In this document: positions 8,631-18,794 of the stretch, piece by piece
Numbering within the stretch: the stretch's first letter is position 1
Layout: each line of letters starts with the position of its first letter
From: Streptomyces glaucescens
Lineage (GTDB): Bacteria; Actinomycetota; Actinomycetes; Streptomycetales; Streptomycetaceae
DNA: 64,000 nt
Direction of reading: 5' to 3'
Assembly (NCBI RefSeq): GCF_000761215.1
Contig: NZ_CP009438.1
Span: 6,552,501 to 6,616,500 of the forward strand
Notes under the pieces: model-generated
The model's input: only the letters and a program-made list of their open reading frames with translations
What the model was told of the DNA's origin: nothing
The model's database searches: none
Position numbers and translations under genes: made by a program

Positions 8631-10061
8631 ATGGCACCACAGCGATTCCGGGAACAGTTCGACCAGATCCAGCGCGCGATGCGGGACGTCCCGCTCGCCA
8701 TGGGACCGGACGACTCCGCGGAGTTCCTCTACGAGAAGGGGGTCGTCCTCGCCCGCGACGGCGAGGAGGCGCAGATCGTCGAGGACGCCGTGCGCACCTT
8801 CTTCACCCAGGCGCCCGACCTCACCCCGGACACGGTGCGCCGCGCGAGCCCGCGGCGGAACCGCTCCGGCATCACCCGGATCCAGGTCGGCGACCCCGGG
8901 GAGGGCGCCCCGGGCGCGGACCGGGCGGTGGCGGGCGCGCTGCGGGCGCTGCGGCAGACGGAGGGCCGCGCGGGCCGCCGGCTGGTCAGCCGCAACCACG
9001 TGGTGTCGATCGCGGTCAACGCCTGCCCCGGCGACGAACCCGCCCCCGCCCCGCTGCACGAGCCGCCCAACCCGGCGCCCGCGCAGGGTTCGTACGACCC
9101 GGACACCGCCGTCGGTGTCCTCGTCGTCGACACGGGCCTGATGAGCGACTTCCGCTCGTACCCGCTGCTCGCCCACACCGACGGCGACCTCCAGCTCCAG
9201 GAGACCGACGAGCAGGGCGTCCTCCAGCAGTACGTCGGCCACGGCACGTTCATCGCCGGGCTGGTCGCCGCCGTCGCGCCCAACACCGGCATCACCGTGC
9301 GGAACTCGCTCAACGACGCCGGGGCGATCCTGGAGTCGGAGTTCGGCGAGAAGCTCTTCGAGGCCGTCGACGCGAGCGGCTGGCCCGACATCCTCAGCCT
9401 CTCCGCGGGCACCTCCAACGGCCGCACCGACGGACTCCTCGGGGTCCAGGCGTTCATGGAGGAACTGCGTGAGCAGCACACCCTGCTCGTCGCCTGCGCC
9501 GGGAACAACGCCAGCGCCACCCCCTTCTGGCCCGCCGCCTACGCCGACCTGCCCGAGTGGCAGGACAGCGTGCTGTCGGTCGGCGCGCTGCGCGGCGACG
9601 GCGAGTTCGGCGCCTGCTTCAGCAACCACGGGAGCTGGGTGAAGGTCTACGCCCCCGGCGAGCGCCTGACCGGCCCCCTGACCGGCTGGGCCGCCCCGGT
9701 CCCCTACGTGTACCAGCACTCCACGTACGACGCCTGCCGCTACGGCTTCGGCTACGGCTGCACCTGCCAGTTCCCCCGGCACACCGGGGTGCTCAGCGAC
9801 GAGACCGCGCTCGCCAAGCCGGACCAGGTGATGTTCCAGGGCCTCGCGCAGTGGAGCGGCACCTCGTTCGCGACGCCCGTGGTCGCCGGGCTGATCGCCG
9901 CCCACATGACGGCGCACAAGGAGACCGACCCGCGCGCCGCGCGCAGGCAACTGCTCGCGGCGGACACCGAGTTCGCGGAGGTGCGCGGGGCGCACGTGCC
10001 GGCGCTGCTGCCGCCCACCTGGCGGGCCGTGCCAGCCGAGCCGCCGGTGGCGGTCGCGTGA
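8631..10061 (+). CDS. Cytoplasmic subtilisin-like S8 serine protease
   Basis: A 476-residue protein with the full S8 triad: Asp167 (VLVVDTGL), His204 (GHGTFIAGLVA) and Ser412 (SGTSFATPVVAG); CAGNNASA matches the oxyanion-Asn region. The first 150 or so residues form an N-terminal domain without a signal peptide or Ala-rich cleavage site, so the enzyme is predicted to stay inside the cell, unlike typical secreted subtilisins. A Cys-containing insertion (YGCTCQF) precedes the Ser block. The ATG follows a GAGGGGGAG ribosome site. It is the first gene of an operon with an ECF sigma factor (stop overlaps the possible GTGA start) and a small protein, and is divergent from the CHAT protease gene. 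Confidence 0.92.
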   Translation: MAPQRFREQFDQIQRAMRDVPLAMGPDDSAEFLYEKGVVLARDGEEAQIVEDAVRTFFTQAPDLTPDTVRRASPRRNRSGITRIQVGDPGEGAPGADRAVAGALRALRQTEGRAGRRLVSRNHVVSIAVNACPGDEPAPAPLHEPPNPAPAQGSYDPDTAVGVLVVDTGLMSDFRSYPLLAHTDGDLQLQETDEQGVLQQYVGHGTFIAGLVAAVAPNTGITVRNSLNDAGAILESEFGEKLFEAVDASGWPDILSLSAGTSNGRTDGLLGVQAFMEELREQHTLLVACAGNNASATPFWPAAYADLPEWQDSVLSVGALRGDGEFGACFSNHGSWVKVYAPGERLTGPLTGWAAPVPYVYQHSTYDACRYGFGYGCTCQFPRHTGVLSDETALAKPDQVMFQGLAQWSGTSFATPVVAGLIAAHMTAHKETDPRAARRQLLAADTEFAEVRGAHVPALLPPTWRAVPAEPPVAVA

Positions 10062-10120
10062 GTACCGGAGCAGTCCCCGCCACGGCGTACGATGACTTGC
10101 CGTACACGAGGGGTGGGGCC

Positions 10121-10696
10121 GTGGACCGTGCAGATGTCGGCGCGCTCGTCCAGTCCGCCGTCGACGGCGACGCGGCGGCCTGGAAGGCGCTCGTGGAGGG
10201 GCTGAGCCCGCTGGTGTGGTCGGTCGTGCGCGCCCACCGGCTCTCCGACGCCGACGCGCACGAGGTCTACCAGACGGTCTGGTTCCGCTTCGCCCAGCAC
10301 CTCGGCCGCATCCGCGAACCGCACAAGGCGGGTTCCTGGCTGGCCACCACCGCGCGCAACGAATCGCTCAAGGTGATCAGGGGCTGGCAGCGGCTGACGC
10401 CGACCGACGACCCGCAACTCCTGGACCGGGTCAGCGAGGACCGTACGCCGGAGCAGTCGCTGCTCGACGCCGAGGAGGCGGCCGCGCAGAGCGAGCGGGT
10501 CCGGCGGCTGTGGCAGGAGTTCGAGGAGCTGGGGGAGCGGTGCCGGCAGCTGCTGCGGGTGCTGATGGCCTCGCCGCCGCCCAGCTATCAGGAGGTGTCC
10601 GCCGCCCTGGGCATCGCCGTCGGCAGCATCGGGCCGCTGCGCCAGCGCTGTCTGCGCCGGCTGCGGGCCCGACTCGACGCACGGGGAGCATCGTGA
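10121..10696 (+). CDS. ECF-type RNA polymerase sigma factor
   Basis: 191 residues from the GTG at 10121, which has a good GAGGGG ribosome site seven bases upstream. An in-frame GTG at 10058, overlapping the S8 stop as GTGA, would give 212 residues. Sigma region 2 is seen in WSVVRAHRLSDADAHEVYQT and GSWLATTARNESLKVIR; region 4 in SYQEVSAALGIAVGSIGPLR. No anti-sigma factor of a recognised class is adjacent; instead the neighbours are two proteases and a small unknown protein. Regulated proteolysis is a classic way to free ECF sigma factors, so the proteases may gate its activity (inference). Confidence 0.9.
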   Translation: MDRADVGALVQSAVDGDAAAWKALVEGLSPLVWSVVRAHRLSDADAHEVYQTVWFRFAQHLGRIREPHKAGSWLATTARNESLKVIRGWQRLTPTDDPQLLDRVSEDRTPEQSLLDAEEAAAQSERVRRLWQEFEELGERCRQLLRVLMASPPPSYQEVSAALGIAVGSIGPLRQRCLRRLRARLDARGAS

Positions 10697-11250
10697 ACCA
10701 CATCGACAACGCCGGCAACGGCGACAGCGGCGGCAGCGGCGACAGCGGTGAGCACCGCGCGGCCGGCGCCGGCGACGGCTTCGGCGCGGAAGACGTCCTG
10801 GACGAGGCGGAGTTCGGGGCCGGACTGCTGGAGGAGGAGCTGCGCCAGGCCGCGGCCATCCTCGACCCGGTCCCGCCCGAGCTGCGCCGGCTGGCCGTGG
10901 ACGCCTACGCCCTGCACGACCTCGACGCCCGGCTCGCCGAGCTGACCTTCGACTCCCTGGTGGACGCCATCCCGGTGCGCGGCGCGACCGACGTACCGCG
11001 GATGCTGACGTTCCGCACCGGTGAGCTGAGCGTCGACGTCGAGGTGACCGCGCACGGACTCATCGGTCAGCTGCTGCCGCCGCAACCGGCCCGCATCGAG
11101 GTCCTCGGCGGACCGCACCCCGCCGCGCCGGCCACTCTCACCGCCGACACCATGGGCCGCTTCGCCGGCGAGTTGCCGCGCACCGGTCCGTTCGCCCTGC
11201 GGCTGCGGACCGGCGGGGAGGTGGTCGTGACGGAGTGGATGCGGGCCTGA
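10693..11250 (+). CDS. Conserved hypothetical, last gene of the S8-sigma operon
   Basis: 185 residues; its GTG overlaps the sigma factor stop (GTGA at 10693-10696), so the two are translationally coupled. The first 30 residues are Gly/Ser/Asn/Asp-rich and probably disordered. Then comes a helical acidic section (EELRQAAAILDPVPPELRRL, DLDARLAELTFDSLVDAI), and the rest looks beta-rich (TFRTGELSVDVEVTAHGL, ending EVVVTEWMRA). No membrane segment, zinc motif or signal peptide. I do not recognise the family. Coupling to a sigma factor makes a soluble anti-sigma or sensor role plausible but unproven. Confidence 0.75.
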   Translation: MNHIDNAGNGDSGGSGDSGEHRAAGAGDGFGAEDVLDEAEFGAGLLEEELRQAAAILDPVPPELRRLAVDAYALHDLDARLAELTFDSLVDAIPVRGATDVPRMLTFRTGELSVDVEVTAHGLIGQLLPPQPARIEVLGGPHPAAPATLTADTMGRFAGELPRTGPFALRLRTGGEVVVTEWMRA

Positions 11251-11271
11251 CCGTGCCGCGCGCCCGGGGCT

Positions 11272-12060
11272 TCAGCGCGATACGGCGGTGACCAGCGCCG
11301 CGAGCGCGTCCGCCAGCCGCTCCAGCCCGGGCCCGGCCGGGCCGCCCGGCTCCGTCATGTAGGTGTCGCGGCGGATCTCCACCATCAGCGCCTGGACCCG
11401 CGGGTCCGTCCGGTAGTACTCCAGCGGTACGTACGTCCCGCTGAACGGGCTGTCCAGCGCGGTGTCCGCCCCGAAGGCGGCGCGCGCGGCGGCGAGCAGC
11501 GCGGGCGGCGTGTGGAAGGAGTCGGTGCCGAGGCAGACGGGCGGGCGGGGCCCCGCGCCGTGCAGCTCGTACGGCAGCGCCTCGCTCGGGTACGAGTGCA
11601 CGTCGATGATCACCGCCCGGCCGGTCGCGGCCAGCCGCCCGGCCACGGCCTGGGACATGGCCCGCGCGTAGGGCCGGAAGTACCGCTCGATCAGCGGCCC
11701 GGGGTCGTGGCCGCCGGCCCGCAGCACCTCCTGGTGCGTGGTCCGGGTGTACACGGCCCCCATGCCCACGGCGAGCATCTCCTCCCGCTCGTCCGGGAAC
11801 CGCTCCGGATCCACGACCAGCCGCGCCAGCCGGTTGACGAACCTCCAGGGGCCGGTGCCGGCCAGGTCCGCCGCCCGCGCCGCGATTCGCGCCGTGTGCG
11901 CGTCGACGATGTGGTCCAGCTCCCGCTCCAGCGCCGCGTCGTCCAGCACGATCCCGGCCCGCACGTCCGCCGGTATCTCCCGCGCGGAGTGCGGCACGTG
12001 CAGGATCACGGGCGACTCGTCGGCGCCGGGCAGCAGCTCGAAGGACGGACGGGACGACAC
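11272..12060 (-). CDS. N-formylglutamate amidohydrolase family protein
   Basis: 262 residues from the GTG at 12060. The opening VILHVPHSAREIPADVR, the internal VIIDVHSYPSEALPYE and the late VQALMVEIRRDTYM match the N-formylglutamate amidohydrolase family, zinc hydrolases releasing formate from N-formyl-L-glutamate in some histidine-degradation routes. Conserved His, Glu and Arg residues of those motifs are present. No hut genes are adjacent, so the actual substrate is uncertain. It is convergent with the S8-sigma operon (21-base gap) and lies downstream of idh on the same strand, separated by a terminator. Confidence 0.85.
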   Translation of the reverse strand: MSSRPSFELLPGADESPVILHVPHSAREIPADVRAGIVLDDAALERELDHIVDAHTARIAARAADLAGTGPWRFVNRLARLVVDPERFPDEREEMLAVGMGAVYTRTTHQEVLRAGGHDPGPLIERYFRPYARAMSQAVAGRLAATGRAVIIDVHSYPSEALPYELHGAGPRPPVCLGTDSFHTPPALLAAARAAFGADTALDSPFSGTYVPLEYYRTDPRVQALMVEIRRDTYMTEPGGPAGPGLERLADALAALVTAVSR

Positions 12061-12111
12061 GGGGCGGCTCCGGGGACGCGGGGGACGGCGGAAGGGGAGC
12101 GGGAGACGGGT

Positions 12112-12145
12112 CCGCCCCGGCCGAGCGGTGTGCCGGCCGGGGCGG
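12112..12145 (-). terminator. Hairpin terminator downstream of idh
   Basis: Perfect 12-base arms CCGCCCCGGCCG and CGGCCGGGGCGG around a ten-base loop, 28 bases past the isocitrate dehydrogenase stop on the minus strand. No U-tract. It separates idh from the amidohydrolase gene. Confidence 0.65.
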
Positions 12146-12173
12146 TCACGGGCAGTCCCGTGCGGGGCGAGCG

Positions 12174-14393
<2,220 letters not shown>

Positions 14394-14564
14394 CGGGTGC
14401 TCCGCTCCACGTCTGCAACATTGCTCGACATCAAGATATCTCGTGATCGGCTCCGGATCGACAGGGGCCGGGTCCGGGTCCGGATCCGCGGGTGTCCGAC
14501 CGGAAACGGTTCAGGCCAGGACCCCCGCGTGCATGGCGCGCTACCTCACCCCGGCGCCGGCGCG

Positions 14565-14708
14565 CCCTCCCGGGCCGTCGACCTGGACCCCGGCACCGCC
14601 CGGTACCTGCGCCCGCACGGGCTGACCTGGTCCCCGGACGGCACCCGGCTGTTCGCGCTGACCGGCGAGTACCAGGCCCCGCTGCGGCTGCACGTGATCC
14701 ACGCCTGA
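14565..14708 (+). pseudogene. C-terminal remnant of a WD40/beta-propeller-like protein
   Basis: About 47 codons ending at a TGA (14706-14708) read RAVDLDPGTARYLRPHGLTW then SPDGTRLFALTGEYQAPL, the look of the last blade of a beta-propeller protein (SPDGTRLFAL is a typical WD40 phrase). No start codon, ribosome site or upstream remainder can be found, and the idh promoter region lies directly 5'. I read it as the tail of a deleted gene. It could be chance, but the composition is protein-like. Confidence 0.45.
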
Positions 14709-14730
14709 GCCCGCGGGGCGCCGCGGCGGT

Positions 14731-15828
14731 TCAGTCGAGGCGGGCGGCGGACACGCCGCCCGCATCCTCCGCGCCGTCGCGCTGCTGCGGGATGGACACC
14801 GTGCCCTGCCGCAGGGTCACCGTGCGGGCGGGAGCCGGGATGGCGATGCCCTCCGCCCGGTAGCGCCGGTGCAGGCGCTTGATGAACTCGTGCTTGATCC
14901 GGTACTGGTCGCTGAACTCGCCGACCCCGAGGATCACGGTGAACCCGATCCGCGAGTCGCCGAAGGTGTGGAAGCGGACGGCGGGCTCGTGGTCCGGGAC
15001 GGCGCCGGTGACGTCCCGCATCACCTCGGTGACCACCTCGCAGGTCACCCGCTCCACCTGCTCCAGGTCGCTGTCGTAGCCGACCCCGGCCTGGACCATG
15101 ATGGTCAGCTCCTGCTCCGGCCGGTTGTAGTTGGTCATGTTGGTCCCCGCGAGCTGGCCGTTGGGGATGATGACCAGGTTGTTGGAGAGGTTGCGGATGG
15201 TGGTCTGCCGCCAGTTGATGTCGGTGACGTAGCCCTCCTCGCCGCTGCTGAGCCGGATGTAGTCGCCCGGCTGCACGGTCTTCGAGGCGAGGATGTGCAG
15301 GCCCGCGAAGAGGTTGGCGAGGGTGTCCTGGAGGGCCAGCGCGACCGCCAGACCGCCCACCCCGAGCGCGGTGAGCATCGGCGCTATGGAGATGCCCAGC
15401 GTCTGGAGCACCACGAGGAAGCCGAGCGCCAGCACCATCACCCGGGTGATGTTCACGAAGATCGTGGCGGAGGCGGCGACGCCCGAGCGGGACTGGGCCA
15501 CCGACCGCACCAGATTGCCCACGACCCGGGCCGACGCCACCGTCACCACGAAGATCAGCAGCACGGTCAGGGACTGGTTGGTGTGGTGCTGCACGGTCCG
15601 GGTCAGCGGCAGCGCCGCCGCCGCTCCCGCCGCCCCGCCGGCCACCGCCGCCCACGGCAGCACCGTGCGCAGCGCGTCCACGATGACGTCGTCACCGTTC
15701 CAGCGGGTGCGGTCGGCCTGCTTGCCCAGCCAGCGCAGCAGCAGCCGCAGCACGAACGCGGCCAGCAGCCCCGCGGCCAGGGCGATGCCGGCGAGGATGA
15801 GGTCGTCGAGGGTCAGCGCGCGGGTCAT
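14731..15828 (-). CDS. MscS-type mechanosensitive ion channel
   Basis: A 365-residue membrane protein. Four hydrophobic segments occupy roughly residues 8-30, 55-75, 83-103 and 125-150. The pore-lining MscS region follows with Ala/Gly packing (GVGGLAVALALQDTLANLFA), then GDYIRLSSGEEGYVTDINWR and the beta-domain motif NNLVIIPNGQLAGTNMTNY. The C-terminal part is cytoplasmic. It would act as a pressure-release channel in osmotic down-shock. ATG with a strong GGAGGTGA ribosome site. Confidence 0.92.
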   Translation of the reverse strand: MTRALTLDDLILAGIALAAGLLAAFVLRLLLRWLGKQADRTRWNGDDVIVDALRTVLPWAAVAGGAAGAAAALPLTRTVQHHTNQSLTVLLIFVVTVASARVVGNLVRSVAQSRSGVAASATIFVNITRVMVLALGFLVVLQTLGISIAPMLTALGVGGLAVALALQDTLANLFAGLHILASKTVQPGDYIRLSSGEEGYVTDINWRQTTIRNLSNNLVIIPNGQLAGTNMTNYNRPEQELTIMVQAGVGYDSDLEQVERVTCEVVTEVMRDVTGAVPDHEPAVRFHTFGDSRIGFTVILGVGEFSDQYRIKHEFIKRLHRRYRAEGIAIPAPARTVTLRQGTVSIPQQRDGAEDAGGVSAARLD

Positions 15829-15990
15829 CGGTCACCTCCGGAGGGACGTTCCGCGGCAAACGGGGCCGCCGGCGGCCGGATGTGAGGTCTCGTCACGTCG
15901 TCACCTGCTCGCTTTCGGGATGTGCGACCGTTCATCCTGCCGTATCCGGCACTCCTGTTCGTACCGGGACCGGTTCCGGCCGCACCCCCC

Positions 15991-17508
15991 TCAGACGATG
16001 TTCTCGGCGAGTTCCGCCTGGTCACGGTCCGATCCGTAGGCCGCGGTCGTCGGCGTTCCGTACGAACGGCGGGCGACGAACCACCACACCGTGGCGAGCG
16101 CCAGTACGACGGCGAGGGCCACCGCCGCGTAGTTCATCGTGTCGACCGTGACCGGCGAGGACTGCGGCAGGCAGAACAGCACCGTCACACACGCCACCCA
16201 CACCACCGCGGTCCAGCCGATGGGCCTGCTCCACCGGCCCAGGTGCCACGGGCCGGGCGTGAACCGGTCCCCGGCGCGCAGCCGCAGCAGGATGGGGATG
16301 GCGTACGCCGGCGTGATGCCGATGACGTTGATGGCGGTCACCGCGCCGTACGCGGTCGCCGAGTACAGCGACGGCAGCGCCAGCACGGCGGCGACCGCCA
16401 CCGACAGCCACACCGCGGCGACCGGCGTCTGCGTCTTCACGCTGACCTTCCGCCACAGCCGCGAGCCCGGCAGCGCCCCGTCCCGGCTGAACGCGAACAC
16501 CATCCGGCTGGCCGCGGCGACCTCGGCGTTGCCGCAGAACAACTGGGCCACGATCACCACCAGCAGCAGCGCGCTCGCCCCGTTGGTGCCGAGCCCGTCC
16601 AGCAGGATCTGCGCGGGCGGCACCCCGGTCTCGCTGGCCCGGGTCGCGTCGTAGTCCTGGATGGCGAAGGTCAGCCCGGCGAGCAGGACGAACCCGGCGA
16701 TCCAGGAGGCCCAGATGGCGCGGACGATGCCGCGGGCCGCCGCCACCGACGCGCCGGCGGTCTCCTCCGAGAGGTGGGCGGAGGCGTCGTAGCCGGAGAA
16801 GGTGTACTGGGCGAGCAGCAGGCCGATCGCGGCGACGTACAGCGGGTTGTCCCACCCGGTGTCGTTGACGAACTCGGTGAAGACGAACGACGGCGACTGG
16901 TGGTGCTCCGGGACGATCGCCAGCGCGCCGACGATCAGCGCGACCCCGGCCAGGTGCCACCACACGCTGATCGAGTTGAGCACGCTGACCAGCCGGACCC
17001 CGAACAGGTTCAGCACGGCGTGCAGCAGCAGGATCACGAGGAAGATCAGCATCGTCTTCTCGGGGGTCGGCTCGAACCCGAACCGCAGGTTCAGGAACGC
17101 GCCGGTGAACAGGGCGGCGCCGTAGTCGATGCCGGCGATCGCACCCAGCAGACCGAGCAGATTCAGCCAGCCCGTGTACCAGCCCCAGCGCCGGCCGCCC
17201 AGCCGGTCCGCCATGTAGTACAGCGCGCCGGAGGTGGGATAGGCGCTGGTGACCTCCGCCAGCGCCAGGCCCACGCACAGCACGAACAGGCCGACGCCCG
17301 CCCAGCCCCACAGCATCACCGCGGGGCCGCCCGCGCCCATGCCGAAGCCGTACAGGGTCATGCAGCCGGACAGGATCGAGATCACCGAGAAGCTGATCGC
17401 GAAGTTGCCGAAGCCGCCCATCCGGCGGGCCAGCACCGGCCGGTAGCCGAGTTCGCGCAGGCGTTGCTCCTCGTCCTGCTGCTGGACGCCGAGGGTGGTG
17501 CGGGACAT
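15991..17508 (-). CDS. APC-superfamily amino acid permease
   Basis: 505 residues with about 12 hydrophobic helices. The N-terminus has the permease motif RRMGGFGNFAISFSVISILS; downstream are VTSAYPTSGALYYMADRLGG and YTFSGYDASAHLSEETAGAS, typical of the APC (GABA/choline-like) permeases. The ATG at 17508 is preceded by AGGAGGTTCC. The next gene upstream on the same strand ends 36 bases away, so co-transcription with the hypothetical is likely. Substrate cannot be told from sequence alone. Confidence 0.92.
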   Translation of the reverse strand: MSRTTLGVQQQDEEQRLRELGYRPVLARRMGGFGNFAISFSVISILSGCMTLYGFGMGAGGPAVMLWGWAGVGLFVLCVGLALAEVTSAYPTSGALYYMADRLGGRRWGWYTGWLNLLGLLGAIAGIDYGAALFTGAFLNLRFGFEPTPEKTMLIFLVILLLHAVLNLFGVRLVSVLNSISVWWHLAGVALIVGALAIVPEHHQSPSFVFTEFVNDTGWDNPLYVAAIGLLLAQYTFSGYDASAHLSEETAGASVAAARGIVRAIWASWIAGFVLLAGLTFAIQDYDATRASETGVPPAQILLDGLGTNGASALLLVVIVAQLFCGNAEVAAASRMVFAFSRDGALPGSRLWRKVSVKTQTPVAAVWLSVAVAAVLALPSLYSATAYGAVTAINVIGITPAYAIPILLRLRAGDRFTPGPWHLGRWSRPIGWTAVVWVACVTVLFCLPQSSPVTVDTMNYAAVALAVVLALATVWWFVARRSYGTPTTAAYGSDRDQAELAENIV

Positions 17509-17543
17509 GCGGAACCTCCTGGAAGACGGGGGAACGGGGGACG

Positions 17544-18536
17544 TCAGGGGCGCCGGGCCCCCGACCTGCTGCGGGCGCGGGCCTGCTGGAACACCTCGGC
17601 GGCCTGCGCGTGGTCGCCGGGCGCGGCGGTGCGGTGGGCCCACGGCAGCGGCGTCCAGTAGGGGCCGACCGCGTCGAACACCCGGTCCGCCTCGGCGAAC
17701 CGCAGCGCCCCCCACAGGGCGTGGGCGAGGTGGTTCAGGTCGAGCGGGCCGCGCTCGGCGGCCGGGGCCGGCTCGAACCAGCCGTGGAACGCCCGCAGCG
17801 CCTCCCGGGAGGCGTCCTCGGCGACCCAGTGCAGGTCCAGTGCGGCGTCGCGCCCGCCGTCGCGCCGGTAGCGCTCGACCCGGACGTACAGCGGCAGCAG
17901 GTGCAGCGGCGAGCCCGGCGGTGCGGCGTCGGCCGCCCAGTGCGCGAAGCCCACCGCCTCCGCCAGCCGCCCGGACACCGAACGGCCGTACAGGAACTGG
18001 AGCATCCGGTGGTGGGCCTCGCGGTTGTACGGGTCGCGCTTGTCGGCCTCCGCCAGCAGACCCCACGGGCCGGGCGGCAGCATCGGCTCCGGCGGCGCCA
18101 CCCGGTGCTCCGCCCAGCGCTGCTCCTCGTCGAGCCGGGACAGCGCCAGCAGGCACACCCAGGGAACCGGGTCGTGCGGCGCGGCACGCGTCAGCGCGTC
18201 ACACGCACGCCACGCGTCGTGCCACAACTCCGTGGTGCGTCCGTGCCGTTCGCGGTGGGCCCGCAGGGCGCGCTCGACGGACACCCGGGCGTGCATCAGG
18301 GCGGCCGGCAGACTGTGCGGCTCCTCGGCGAGCCAGGCCCGCACCACGTCCGTACCGGCGGCGGCCGCCGCCAGGACCTGGGTGCGCTGCGTCCACTGCC
18401 CCCACGACGCGGTCTCCGCGAGCAGGGTGCGCATGGACATCCACCGTCCGGCGCGCACCTCCTGGAGGGCGGCGCGCAGGGCGGTGTCGGGTCCGGCGGG
18501 ATCGTAGGCGGGTCGTGCTCCGTCTCTGGCCATCAC
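17544..18536 (-). CDS. Conserved hypothetical, helical (TPR-like)
   Basis: 330 residues from the GTG at 18536 (an ATG immediately follows; GGGAGGG precedes). The protein is Ala/Arg/Trp-rich and almost entirely helical, with repeated patterns such as AEAVGFAHWAADAAPPGSPL and LHWVAEDASREALRAFHGWF suggesting helical-hairpin repeats. No signal peptide or membrane helix. It lies just upstream of the APC permease. I recognise it only as a type of protein seen in Streptomyces; function unknown. Confidence 0.7.
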   Translation of the reverse strand: MMARDGARPAYDPAGPDTALRAALQEVRAGRWMSMRTLLAETASWGQWTQRTQVLAAAAAGTDVVRAWLAEEPHSLPAALMHARVSVERALRAHRERHGRTTELWHDAWRACDALTRAAPHDPVPWVCLLALSRLDEEQRWAEHRVAPPEPMLPPGPWGLLAEADKRDPYNREAHHRMLQFLYGRSVSGRLAEAVGFAHWAADAAPPGSPLHLLPLYVRVERYRRDGGRDAALDLHWVAEDASREALRAFHGWFEPAPAAERGPLDLNHLAHALWGALRFAEADRVFDAVGPYWTPLPWAHRTAAPGDHAQAAEVFQQARARSRSGARRP

Positions 18537-18708
18537 CCTCCCGCCCCGGTCAACGGGCGGGTCAGGGTGACAAATCGGTGTGACAACAGCCCTCCCCCGA
18601 GCGGCGGTTGAGGAGATCGTGTTCGGTCGGCCGTCACTATAGAGGCGTCAGTTCCGAATGAGACGCCGGTTTCGCCATCCGGGAAACGGCCACCGCCCCG
18701 TCCCGTGT

Positions 18709-18725
18709 GCTGACCGTCGGTCAGC
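18709..18725. promoter_or_regulatory. 17-bp perfect palindrome, likely operator of the kinase-oxidoreductase operon
   Basis: GCTGACCGTCGGTCAGC is perfectly symmetrical about one base. It lies 69 bases before the kinase start, directly before a TTGACG (-35-like, 18731-18736) with CAGGCT 18 bases further on. Palindromes of this form are typical of dimeric TetR/GntR-type repressors. The regulator is not encoded beside it. Confidence 0.6.
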
Positions 18726-18794
18726 GGCGCTTGACGCGGTGTGGCCGACGGCGGCAGGCTGTCGCCCCGTGATCACCACGGCGCGGGAGACGCG

